A DNA stretch of 64,000 nucleotides from Emydura subglobosa. Lineage: Eukaryota; Chordata; Testudines; Chelidae. Under the pieces are notes generated by a model that did no database searches, was not told the DNA's origin, and worked only from the letters and a program-made list of their open reading frames with translations. Positions 55,370 through 64,000 of this stretch are shown one piece after another. Positions within the stretch are counted from its first letter, which is position 1, and every line of letters begins with the position of its first letter. The translations under genes and the position numbers were made by a program. The stretch lies in the NCBI GenBank assembly GCA_007922225.1, contig ML679956.1, positions 75,800,095 to 75,864,094 on the forward strand, written 5' to 3'.

Positions 55370-56522
55370 AAAAAGAATCCTGAGAAAGGTATTGATCCAT
55401 TACTAGATGGAAATGGTAGCATTATCAGTAATAATAATGCAGAAAAGGTAGACATGTTCAATAAATATTTTTGTTCTGTATTTGGGGAAAAAACAGATGA
55501 TACAGTCTCATCATACACTGATGATAACACTTTCAATTCCACTATATCTCTGGAGAGTGTTAAACAGAAGCTACTAAAAGTCAGACATTTTAAAATTGGC
55601 AGGTCTAGATTACTTGCATCCAAGAGTTTTCAAAGAGCTGACTGAGGAGCTCAGTGATCCCTTAATGTTGATTTTCAGTGAGTCTTGGAGCACTGGGGAC
55701 ATTCCAGAAGACTGGAAGAAAGCTAATGTGCCAAATTTTAAAAAGGGTAAACGGAATGATCCGCATAATTATAGGCCTGGCATTCTGATATCAATCCCAT
55801 GCAAAATAATGGAACAGCTGATACAGGACTGGTCTAATAAAAACAAAAGGAGAATATAATTAATGCAAATCAACATGGGTTTATGGAAAATAGATCCTGT
55901 CAAACTAACTTGATATATTTTCTGATGAGGTTACAAGTTTGGTTGATAAAGATAATAGTATTGACTTAGACTTCTGTAAAGCACTTGACTTGGTACCATT
56001 TTGATTAAAAAACTAGAACAATATAAAATTAACAAGGCACACATTAAATTGATTAAAAACTGGCAAACTGTTAAGTCTCAAAATGTAAATGTAAACAGGG
56101 AATCATCATCTTGTGGGTCCGTTTCCAGTGGGGTCCTGCAGGGATCAGTTCTTGGATCTATGCTATTTAACATGTTTATCAAGGACCTGGAAGAAAATAT
56201 GAAAATGTTCTTGGTAAATTTTTTAGATGACACAAAAATTGGGGAGTGGTAAATAATAAAACGGACAGGTCACTGATTCAGAGCAATCTATATTGCTTCG
56301 TATACTGGGCATAAGCAAACAATATGTGTTTTAATATGACTAACTGTAAATGTATACATCTGGGAACAAAGAATGGGGGATGGGGGAATCTATCCTGGGA
56401 AGCAATGACTCTGAAAAAGATTAGGGACTCATGGTGAATAATCAGCTGAACATGAACTCCCGGTGTGACGCTGTGGCCAAAAGGGCTAATGCAATCCTGG
56501 GATACGTAAACAGGGGAATCTC
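55370..56522 (+). mobile_element. CR1 LINE (outer copy), linker and reverse transcriptase, first part
   Basis: The plus strand encodes 'NNNAEKVDMFNKYFCSVFGE' (linker), 'EDWKKANVPNFKKGKRNDPH' and 'YRPGILISIPCKIMEQLI' (fingers), then 'SSGVLQGSVLGSMLFNMFIK' (palm). The FADD box has decayed to 'VNFLDDTKIG', which keeps the two aspartates. It breaks at 'ggggaatctc', where a minus-strand CR1 begins, and continues at about 61441. Confidence 0.9.
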
Positions 56523-56689
56523 ATAAGAATGGCCACACTTGTCAGACCAATGGTCCATCTAGCCCAGTATCCTGTTTTCTGACAATGGACTATGCCTCAG
56601 AGGGAATGAATAGAACAGGTAATCATCAAGTGATCCATCCCGTCAGCCATTCCCAGCCTCTGGCAAACAGCAATCCATGTCTATCCTGG

Positions 56690-59345
56690 CTAATAGCCAT
56701 TGATGGACCTATCCTCCATGAACTTGTCTAGTTCTTTTTTGAACCCTGTTATAGTCTTGGTCTTCACAAAATCCTCTGGCAAGGAGTTCCACAGGTTGAC
56801 TGTGCGTTGTGTGAAGAAATATTTCCTTTTGTTTGTTTTAAACCTGCTGCGTATTAATTTTGTTTGGTGACCCTTTGTTGTTCTATTATGAAAAGGAGTA
56901 AATAACACTTTCTTATTTACTTTCTTCACACCAGTCATGATTTTATAGTCCTCTATCATATCCCCCTTCCCTTTGTCACCTTTTTTCAAAGCTGAAAAGT
57001 CCCAGTTTTATTAATCTCTCCTCATGTGGAAGCTTTTTCCATACCCCTAATAATTTTAGTTGCCCTTTTCTGTACCTTTCCCAATTCCAATATCTTTTTT
57101 GAAGTGGGGCAACCAGATCTGCATGCAGTATTCAAGATATGGGCGTACCATGGATTTATAAAGAGGCAATACGATATTTTCTGTCTTATTATCTATCCTT
57201 TTCCTAATAATTCCCAACATTCTGTTCGCTTTTTTGACTGTCATTGGACAATGAGTGCATGTTTTCAGAGAACTATCTACAATGACTCCAAGATCTCTTT
57301 CTTGTGTGGTAACAACTAATTTAGACCCCATCATTTTATACGTATAGATGGGATTATGTTTTCCAATGTGCATTACTTTGCAATTATCAACATTGAATTT
57401 CATCTGCCATTTTGTTGCCCAGTCACCTAGTTTTGTGAGATCTCTTTGTAACTCTTCACAGTCTGCTTTGGACTTACCTGTCTTGAGTAGTTTTGTATCA
57501 CCTGCAAATTTTGCACCTCACTGTTTATCCCTTTTTCCAGATAATTAATGAATCTGTTAAACAGTACTGGTCCCAGTACAGACCCCTGGTGAACACCACT
57601 ATTTACCTCTTTTCATTCTGAAAACTGACCATTTATTCCTACCCTTTGTTTCCTGTCTTTTAACCATTTACTGATCCAGGAGTGGACCTTCCCTCTTATC
57701 CCATGACCGCTTACTTTGCTTAAGAGCCTTTGGTGAGGGACCTTGTCAAAGGCTTTCTGAAAATCTAAGTACACTAGATCCACTGGATCACCCTTGTCTA
57801 AATGCTTTTTGACCCCCTTAAAGAATTCTAGTAGATTGGGGAGGTATAATTTCCCTTTACAAAAACCATGTTGACTCTTTCCCAACAAATTGTATTAATC
57901 TATGTGTCTGATAATTCTGTTCTTTACTATAGTTTCAACCAATTTGCCTGGTACTAAAGTTAGGCTTACTGGCCTGTACTCACCGGGATCACCTCTGGAG
58001 CCTTTTAAAAAATTGGCATCACATTAGCTATCCTCCAGTCATGTGGTAGAGAAGCTAATTTAAATGATAGGTTACATACCACAGTTAGTAGTTCTGCAAT
58101 TTCACATTTGAGTACCTTCCGAACTCTTGCGTGGATACCATCTGGTCCCGGTGATTTATTACTGTTTAATTTATTAATTTGTTCCACAACATCCTCTAAT
58201 GACACCTCAATCTGGGCTAATTCCTCAGATTTGTCTCCTAAAAAGAATGGCTCAGGTTTGGGAATTTCCACACATCCTCAGCCATGAAGACCGATGCAAA
58301 GACATAATTTGGTTTCTCCGCAATAGCCTTGTCGTCCTTGAGTGCTCCTTTAGCATCTCGATCGTCCAGTGGCCCCACTGGTTGTTTAGCAGCCTTCCTG
58401 CTCCTGAGGTCACTTAACATTTTTTTTGCTGTTACTTTTTGAGTCTTTGGGTAGCTGTTCTTCAAATTCTTTTTTGGCCTCCCTAATTATATTTTTAAAC
58501 ATTTTTTGCCAGAGTTTATGCTCCTTTCTATTTTCCTCAATAGGATTTAACTACCATTTTTTAAGGATGTCTTTTTGCCTCTAACTGCTTCTTTTACTTT
58601 GTTGTTTAGCCACAGTGGCACTTTTTTGGTCCTCTTACTATGTTTTTTAATTTGGGGTATACATTTAAATTGAGCCTCTATTATGGAAACAAAAACATTT
58701 CCATGCAGCTTGCAGGGATTTCACTTTTGGCACTGTACCTTTTAATTTCTGTTTAACTAACTTTCTCACTTTTTTGTAGTTCCCCTGTCTGACATTAATG
58801 CTACTGTGGTGGGCTGCTTTGGTGTTCCCCACCACTGCAGGGATGTTAAATTGTTACTATTACCAAGTAGTTTAGCTGTATTCACCTCTTGGACCAGATT
58901 CTGTCCTCCATTTAGGAATAAATCAAGAATAGCTCCTCCAAGAAGCAGTCATTTAAATTGTCAAGAAACTATCTCTGCATGCTGTGGTGAGGTGACAGGT
59001 ACCCAGGCAATCTGAGGAGAATTGAAACCCCCCATTATATTGAGTTTTTTATTTTTATAGCCTCTGTAATCTCCCTGAGCATTTCACAGTCACTATCACC
59101 AGCCTGGTCGGTGGTCGGTAGTATATCCCTACTGCTATTTTCTTATTATTCAAGTCTGGAATTACTTTCCATAGAGATTCTATGGCACAGTTTGGTGTAT
59201 TTAAGATTTTTTATTTCATTTGACTCTGTGCTTTCTTTCACATATAGTGCCACTCCCCCACCAGCACAACCTATTCTGTCCTTCCAATGTATTTTGTACC
59301 CTGATATTACTGTGTCCCATTGATTATCCTCATGCCACCAAGTTT
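56690..59345 (-). pseudogene. CR1 ORF2 (endonuclease and reverse transcriptase), degenerate
   Basis: This ORF supplies the endonuclease that nicks the target and the reverse transcriptase for target-primed copying. From the N-terminus on the minus strand: the endonuclease with 'GITETWWHEDNQWD' and 'GGGVALYVKE' (about 59345-59230, including the conserved catalytic-type Glu of 'TETWW'); a long decayed middle; linker 'AKKMLSDLRSRKAAK' (58238-58465); 'LNSNKSPGPDGIHARVRKVL' (58005-58271); palm 'YLDFQKAFDKVPHQRLL' (57613-57888); and the active-site box reading 'KFAGDTKLLK' near 57490-57515, where FADD has become FAGD. The C-terminus has 'GSKLVVTTQERDLGVIVDSS' (57056-57403) and '[20 protein letters not shown]' (56690-56989). 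The Asp to Gly change in the metal-binding motif, with many stops, shows it is dead. The first residues of ORF2 lie beyond the inserted MITE ('KMGEFERLVF', about 59731-59770). Confidence 0.9.
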
Positions 59346-59367
59346 CTGTGATGCCCGTTATAACAAT

Positions 59368-59722
59368 TAGGAATGTAAAAGCTTAACTATTTAACCAGTT
59401 TAAACAGCTAATTACCGTTTAAACTGGGGGGGAGGAGAGGGGAGCAGCAGCTGGGTTCAGCTCCCCACCAGTGAGAGCAGCAGGGCAACTCTCACTCACA
59501 GGGAGGCCCGGAGCCCAGCGCGGAGGGGAGCTGCAGCTGGGGGGGAAGTGGGGGAGCTCAGCTCCCCACAAGTGAGAGCTGCCCAGCTCCAGCTCTGCAT
59601 GTGCCACTTGGGAGTGAGGAGCCAGGCCCAGCACGGCTCCTCCCCACCCATTTCACCTTTTAAACGTTCTATTTTTAGAATGTTGAAACAGATTTTTAAT
59701 GGAACTAATTTTTACATCCCTA
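59368..59722. mobile_element. hAT-type MITE inserted in the CR1 endonuclease
   Basis: The 355-bp element begins TAGGAATGTAAAA and ends TTTTTACATCCCTA (12 of 13 terminal positions inverted). It is flanked by an 8-bp duplication with one mismatch, ATAACAAT (59360-59367) and ATACCAAT (59723-59730). Excising it joins CR1 endonuclease codons into 'NEDIGIVITGITETWW'. That confirms both insertion and endpoints. The interior is GC-rich with a doubled 'ctcagctccccac' motif. No transposase. Confidence 0.88.
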
Positions 59723-59885
59723 ATACCAATATCCTCATTGAATACAAGGCGCTCAAATTCACCCATCTTCATATTTCGGCTCTAGCATTTGTATATAAGC
59801 ACTTAAAAATTGTCACTTTTTAGCTGTCTGATTATGTGATGTAATTGAATGGGACTCCTTTTCATTGACTGTTTCTCATCAGATC

Positions 59886-60949
59886 CTACCCATATTTTGT
59901 CCTCTTCCATCCTCTGCTCCTTACTAGGATATAGAGAATCTCCATTAATAGACCATCCCCTAAGGGACGTCTCTGTCCGAACCACATTCTCCTCAGCACC
60001 TGCTGGCTTTCCCCCAGCCCTTCGTTTAAAAACTGCTCTACGACCTTTTTAATTTTACGTGCCAGCAATCCGGTTCCAATTTGGTTTAGTTGAAGTCCAG
60101 CCTTCCTGTATAGGCTCCCCCTTTTCCAAAAGGTTCCCCAGTTCCTAATAAATCTAAACCCCTCCTCCTTACACCATCTTCTCATCCATGCATTGAGACT
60201 CTGCAGTTCTGCCCGTCTAATTGGCCCTGGATGTGGAACTGGAAGCATTTCACAGAATGCTACCATGGAAGTTCTGGATTTCAATCTTACCTAGCAGCTA
60301 AATTAGGCCTCCAGGACCTCTCTCCTATCCTTCCCTATGTCACTGGTATCTACCTGTACCATGACCACCGGTTCCTCCCCAGCACTATCCATAAGTCTGT
60401 CTAGATGTCTCGAGAGATCCACAACCTTTGCACCCAGCAGGCAGGTCACCATGCGGTTCTCCCAGTCATCACAAACCCAGCTACCTGTGTTTCTAATGAT
60501 CGAGTCCCCCATTACCCCTCATTACTATTACCTATCTTTTCCTAATAACTGGATTTCCCTCCCCACAGAGAGGTATCGTCAGCGTGATAGGACACCATGA
60601 CATCATCTGGAAGGAGGGTCCCAACTTTGGGATCGTTTCCCTCCCCTCCAGTTTGATGGTCTCTCCCTGAGACTTTCTTCCAACTCAGCAGTACAGAGGC
60701 TGTCATACTAGGGGTGGACTGTTTTACTGTGTCCTGGAAAGTCTCATCTATGTACTTCTCTGTCTCCTTTAGCGCCTCCAGTTCAGCCACCCTGGTCTCC
60801 AAAGCCCGTACGCGGTGTCTGAGGGCCAGGAGCTCCATGCACCAAATGCACACATATACCACCCGCCCATAGGGCAGAGAATCATACGTGTTGTATTGAG
60901 TGCAATAAACTGGATAGCCCCCACTGTGCTGCTGGACCTCTGCCTGCAT
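59886..60949 (-). pseudogene. CR1 ORF1 with coiled coil and SGNH-esterase-like domain, degenerate
   Basis: CR1 ORF1 proteins of reptiles and birds carry an SGNH/GDSL esterase-like domain of uncertain role, probably in RNP assembly or membrane contact. Here the minus strand has an N-terminal part with a short cysteine region and a coiled-coil-like 'LRHRVRALETRVAELEAL' (60542-60949). After a frameshift comes block I 'MGDSIIRNTG' (60303-60512) holding the nucleophile-type GDS, and 'VQVDTSDIGKDRREV', a decayed form of the usual 'GTNDIG'. The third piece (59886-60284) has 'ELQSLNAWMRRWCKEEGFRF' and 'AGLQLNQIGTGLLARK', where the expected DGLHLN has lost both Asp and His. The GDS serine is kept but the Asp-His pair is gone. 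Stops and frameshifts confirm a pseudogene. Confidence 0.85.
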
Positions 60950-61440
60950 TCTCTTTTTACTCCTGCAGCTCTTTCTTTTATTGCTGTTTGTTGTTTATCA
61001 GGGGGAGGGTTTATTGTCTTTAGTTAACAGAATGTTAATGAAGTGTATCTACCCTCCTACTCTCCCACTCTCAACTCCCCCACAAAACTCCCCTGTTAGA
61101 TGCCCCTTGTTGCTATCTCCTCTGGTCGCTTACGAGTGGGCTTTTTAAACCCTGGTTCTCCCTGAGTAGCTCCACTCCCTGCTTAGGGATTGATGGGTGT
61201 TAAAGGGCTTGGGGATCAAAGCCTCATTAAGAAGCTGTCAGCTGTGCCTAGCAGGCCACTAGGATCAGCACATGGTCCCCCAAAACAAACAGACCACACG
61301 ATATACTTCAGTTAAGCAAAAAGCACACCACAAACACACACACTACAGACAACATACTCACCCCAAGGGTCACATAATGGCTCCTCCTTCACCTGGAGAA
61401 CTGCCTTGCAAAACCCCCCTGTTAGCTGCCTCTGTTCGCT

Positions 61441-61804
61441 AGTTCAAGTATCAGTAGAGAGATTATTTTATAGCTGTGTTTGGCACTGGTGTGACCACTG
61501 TTGGAATCCTGTGTCCAGTTCTGGTGCCCACACTTCAAGAAGGAAGTTGATAAATTGGAGCAGGTTCAGCGAAGAGCCATGACAATGATTAAAGGATTAG
61601 AAAACATGCCTCATAGTGATATACTCAAAGCGCTCAAGCTATTTAGTTTAACAAAGAAAATGTTCAGGGGTAACTCGATTACAGTCTAAAAATACCTACA
61701 TGGGGAACAAATATTTAATAATGGCTCTTCAAGCTAGCAGAGAGAGGTATAATGCGACCCAATGGCTGGAAGTTGAAACTAGACAAATTCAGAGTGGAGA
61801 TAGA
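61441..61804 (+). mobile_element. Outer CR1 LINE, second part
   Basis: It resumes at 'caagtatcagtagagagatt', directly continuing the sequence broken at 56522. It encodes 'VQFWCPHFKKEVDKLEQVQR' and 'RAMTMIKGLENMPHSD'. It breaks again at 'gtggagataga', where a TG-starting LTR-like sequence begins. Confidence 0.9.
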
Positions 61805-62970
61805 TGTAAGCAGAGTCTGAATGTCCTGCCGAGTTGGCTGGGGGGAGAAGAACAGGCATCAGGGCCAGATTGTATTCGCATGAGCACACCCACTCTGCTT
61901 AGGTGCTCAGGATGATGGGACTGCTTTGCCCGAATGATCCCTTTGGCTGGTGTTGGGTTACAAACCACTTCAGTGTTAAATGCAGGGGTAACGAAATATT
62001 GTTCTCATTATCGTATGAGCAAAGGGCGGCAGAACTGTGCTGAGCCTGTTCGGATGGAAGGGTCACTATCTGAACCAAACTGGCTCAGACCCCAGAGCCC
62101 TGTGAAGGTAGCTAGGCGGTGAGGGAGGGTAGTTCTGTTTGGGAGTGTGGGCTCTGCTCAAAAGCCCAAAACATGGTTTATTCCCGCTCCAATTCAAAGA
62201 CAGAGCTAATTAAGATTCCATTAGAAGTCTTTTTTGTTTTGTTAAGTGCTCGCTAGAGCTGAAATCATCTACCCTGCCCAGCTTCAGCCCCGAGGTTCAC
62301 CCGCTGAGAGCTGACAATCACCGAGAGTTGGGTGGAACCTCAAGACCCTGACTCTCGAAGGTCACAGTGGAGAAGCAGGTGGTAACAGAAGGTGATGGTG
62401 GGCAGCAGAGCCACTGGCAGGGTGGCCCGCAGAGCAATGAGTGGCCAGGGGAGCAACCCTTGGGGCAGCCAGATAGTGGCGTGAGCAAGGTGCCTTCTTC
62501 TTCTTCGCCCCACACAACCGGGGTGGGAGGTGAACTCTACAACTACACCTCTAGCCTCTGGGTCTGACCTGACTAAGGACAACATGCGTGAGTGGACTGC
62601 TGTGAGGGGAGGGGCACATTAAAAGAACTTCTTCTTGCTGGACTTAAGAATGTGAGGCAAAAGGAAACTGCCCCACGCACTCTGGGGCGCGGGTTTTGTT
62701 CATGGTTTTATGCGTGTGAATCCTGCTGGTGACATTTTCCCAAGTCAATGCCAGGTTACTTCTCCCCTTTTATTAAACGTCTCTTTGCTACACTCAGTCT
62801 CTGTGCTTGTGTGAGGGGAAGTGTTGCCTCTAGAGGCCCCCAAGGGGTGGTGTGTGATTGTCCCATTGGGTAGGGGCTCGAGCCACTTTTGTGTTGTATT
62901 GTGGGAAGGAAATCCTAGATATTGAACCCAGCCTCTGTTGCTGCTGACTCCGACTGGCAGAAGAGTTACA
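61805..62970 (+). mobile_element. Solo-LTR-like insertion in the outer CR1
   Basis: The 1166-bp sequence starts TGTAAGCAG and ends AGAGTTACA, so it has TG...CA ends inside short inverted repeats TGTAA/TTACA. An ATTAAA polyadenylation-type signal lies at 62772-62777, about 190 bases before the end, which suits an R-U5 boundary. It contains no coding sequence and no matching second LTR in the window. CR1 sequence flanks it on both sides in register. Flanking bases (ATAGA and TAAGG) do not form a clean duplication. Likely a solo LTR of an old endogenous retrovirus or similar retroelement. Confidence 0.7.
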
Positions 62971-63105
62971 TAAGGAATAATTTTTTAATGGTGAGAGTAA
63001 TTAACTATTGGAACAGTTTACCAAGAGTTGTGGCTGATTCTCGATCACTGGCAATTTTTATATCAGGATTGGATGTTGTTCTAAAAGATCTACTCTTTGC
63101 GTATT
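62971..63105 (+). mobile_element. Outer CR1 LINE, third part (3' region)
   Basis: 'gtgagagtaattaactattg', 'ccaagagttgtggctgattc' and 'aggattggatgttgttctaa' continue the CR1 after the LTR-like insert. The extreme 3' UTR is replaced by a TG-rich tract. Confidence 0.88.
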
Positions 63106-63335
63106 TGCTTTTGTGTGTTAGTGTGCATCTGTGTATGTGTGTCCATGTCTCTGTGTCTGAGTGTTGGGTTTTTTTTGTGCACGCACATTCCTATGCGATT
63201 GTGTGTCATTGTGTGCATGTGTGTGTTGGAACGTATCTCGCTATATTTGTCTGCTGCTTTGTGTGTGTCTGTGTTTTTGTATATCGGTGTGTGTGTCTTT
63301 GTGGTTGGTGTCTGTGTTTGTCTCTTGCTTCAAAC
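63106..63335. repeat. Degenerate TG-rich microsatellite
   Basis: About 230 bp of imperfect TGTGTG/TGTCTG units. Three overlapping frames across it on both strands are low-complexity artefacts. Confidence 0.85.
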
Positions 63336-63558
63336 ATCTTTCCTGCACAGGTGCAGTACTGAACTCTGGCTGAAAACTGGCTCCTTCCAGAAGGAGGCAT
63401 TCCTGGTTTTAATTAACATGGGCCCTTTCTTCCTTTCTGTCTATTACATTCTCAAGTTAATTGGATAATTTTGAACATGTTAATTAAAACTGAAATTAAT
63501 AAAAAGGGGGTGAGGAGCAGGCTAACTCAATTGTCAACGTTATTGGTGCTGCTGGGAG
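63336..63558. other. Unassigned AT-rich sequence
   Basis: Nothing is recognised here. Confidence 0.5.
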
Positions 63559-63707
63559 CTGCAGTCTAGAGACACCTCAGTCTGAACTCATCAAAGGGAT
63601 AAGAACAAACAGCAGACACAGCTGTTGATGCGCATTACCTGCAGTCTAGAGACACCTGAGTCTGAACTCATCAAAAGGATAATAACAAACAGCAGACACC
63701 TGTTGGA
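63559..63707 (+). repeat. 80-bp tandem duplication
   Basis: Copy 1 spans 63559-63638 and copy 2 starts at 63639. Both begin CTGCAGTCTAGAGACACC, and about 60 of the first 64 bases are shared before they diverge ('cagacacagctgttgatg' versus 'cagacacctgttggagg'). Confidence 0.88.
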
Positions 63708-64000
63708 GGAGGGTGACGCTAGAAGCACTTTCAACTCTCTCACCTTCCTGGACCCACCACAACCCCAGCAAGTGTCACCAGAATTTTATTCCACCTTCTC
63801 AATGCGAATCAGTTCTGAACAGTCACAGTTATGACATTGGCCACCCGGGACACTGCACCCTGCTCGCAGAAATGCCCCAGAGGCCCTCAGACGGGATGGC
63901 CACGGGAGACCTCATAAAAACCGAGACACAAAAGAAAATGGAATGGACCTTCATTGTTTCAATTCACAGCAGAGTCCTTCCAGAAAAACAAACAATGCCG
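63708..64000. other. Unassigned sequence at the window edge
   Basis: Nothing is recognised. The sequence continues outside the window. Confidence 0.5.

Larger units (their letters stand above)
56523..61440 (-). mobile_element. Nearly full-length CR1 LINE inserted in the outer CR1
   Basis: This is the most complete element of the window. On the minus strand it runs 5' UTR (about 61440-60960), ORF1 (about 60949-59880), ORF2 endonuclease (about 59850-58500), reverse transcriptase (58470-57050), C-terminus (56989-56690) and 3' UTR. It ends at the CR1 octamer 'cattcttatg' at 56523-56535. A hAT MITE interrupts it at 59368-59722. All frames contain stops. At the outer junctions the host CR1 resumes with at most a 3-base overlap (TCA), as expected for CR1, which makes little or no target duplication. 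Confidence 0.92.

Noticed and set aside
55141..55623. 160-codon minus frame
   Set aside because: It fuses genuine minus-strand CR1 endonuclease remnants with antisense of the plus-strand CR1 beyond 55370; not a single protein.
63097..63468. 123- and 146-codon plus frames rich in Cys and Val
   Set aside because: Translation of a TG-rich microsatellite.
1..64000. CRISPR array, operon, riboswitch or prokaryotic element
   Set aside because: Sequence is vertebrate repeat-rich DNA. The tandem arrays present (29 bp, 35 bp, 80 bp) have no spacer structure.

Overview
The window reads as non-coding vertebrate DNA that is almost entirely old transposable-element debris. The mixture points to a reptile, most likely a turtle: abundant CR1 LINEs of several subfamilies in both orientations, CORE/MIR-type tRNA SINEs, an L2-like LINE, a Penelope-like element with a GIY-YIG domain, several hAT-type MITEs and degenerate LTR-retroelement pieces. 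A crocodilian is the main alternative. This assignment rests on recognising repeat families by eye and has not been checked against any database. I see no rRNA, tRNA gene, CRISPR array, operon or any prokaryotic feature. A run of 10 N at 51075-51084 marks an assembly gap.

Layout. 0.4-7 kb holds SINE-like pieces, an L2-like LINE split by a CR1 tail, and foldback MITEs. 7.1-9.5 kb is a Penelope-like retroelement. It is interrupted by a GC-rich hAT MITE with a perfect 8-bp target duplication and by a TG...CA-bounded LTR-like insert with a 5-bp duplication; that insert carries a 29-bp minisatellite. 10-20 kb is mostly unassigned sequence with SINEs, a 266-bp MITE and a CR1 tail. 20.7-22.3 kb is a SINE split by a CR1, followed by an LTR-like block. 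23-29.5 kb holds CR1s, SINEs and a candidate terminal exon on the minus strand (28190-28354). 29.5-36.9 kb holds a hairpin repeat, an L2-like tail, CR1s, an LTR-like element and AT-rich material. 39.5-41.3 kb is a minus-strand LTR retroelement with gag zinc-knuckle remnants, split by a CR1. 43.5-46 kb holds SINEs, a hAT-like MITE with a SINE inside it, and a possible 27-nt microexon (45190-45216, minus). 50.6-52.5 kb is a CR1 interrupted by a G-rich tandem block around the N gap.

The right-hand end (53.5-63.1 kb) is the most structured part. A plus-strand CR1 (55370-63105) was split by a nearly full-length minus-strand CR1 (56523-61440) that retains ORF1 with an SGNH-esterase-like domain and ORF2 with endonuclease and reverse transcriptase. 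That inner CR1 is itself split by a hAT MITE (59368-59722). The outer CR1 is also split by a 1.17-kb solo-LTR-like sequence (61805-62970).

No intact gene was found. All LINE and Penelope reading frames contain stops or frameshifts. The two exon candidates lie on the same strand, in an order compatible with one minus-strand host gene whose introns fill much of the window, but I could not identify such a gene. I found no evidence of a novel functional system. The most useful leads are the nested insertions, the minisatellite-bearing LTR-like element and the two exon candidates.
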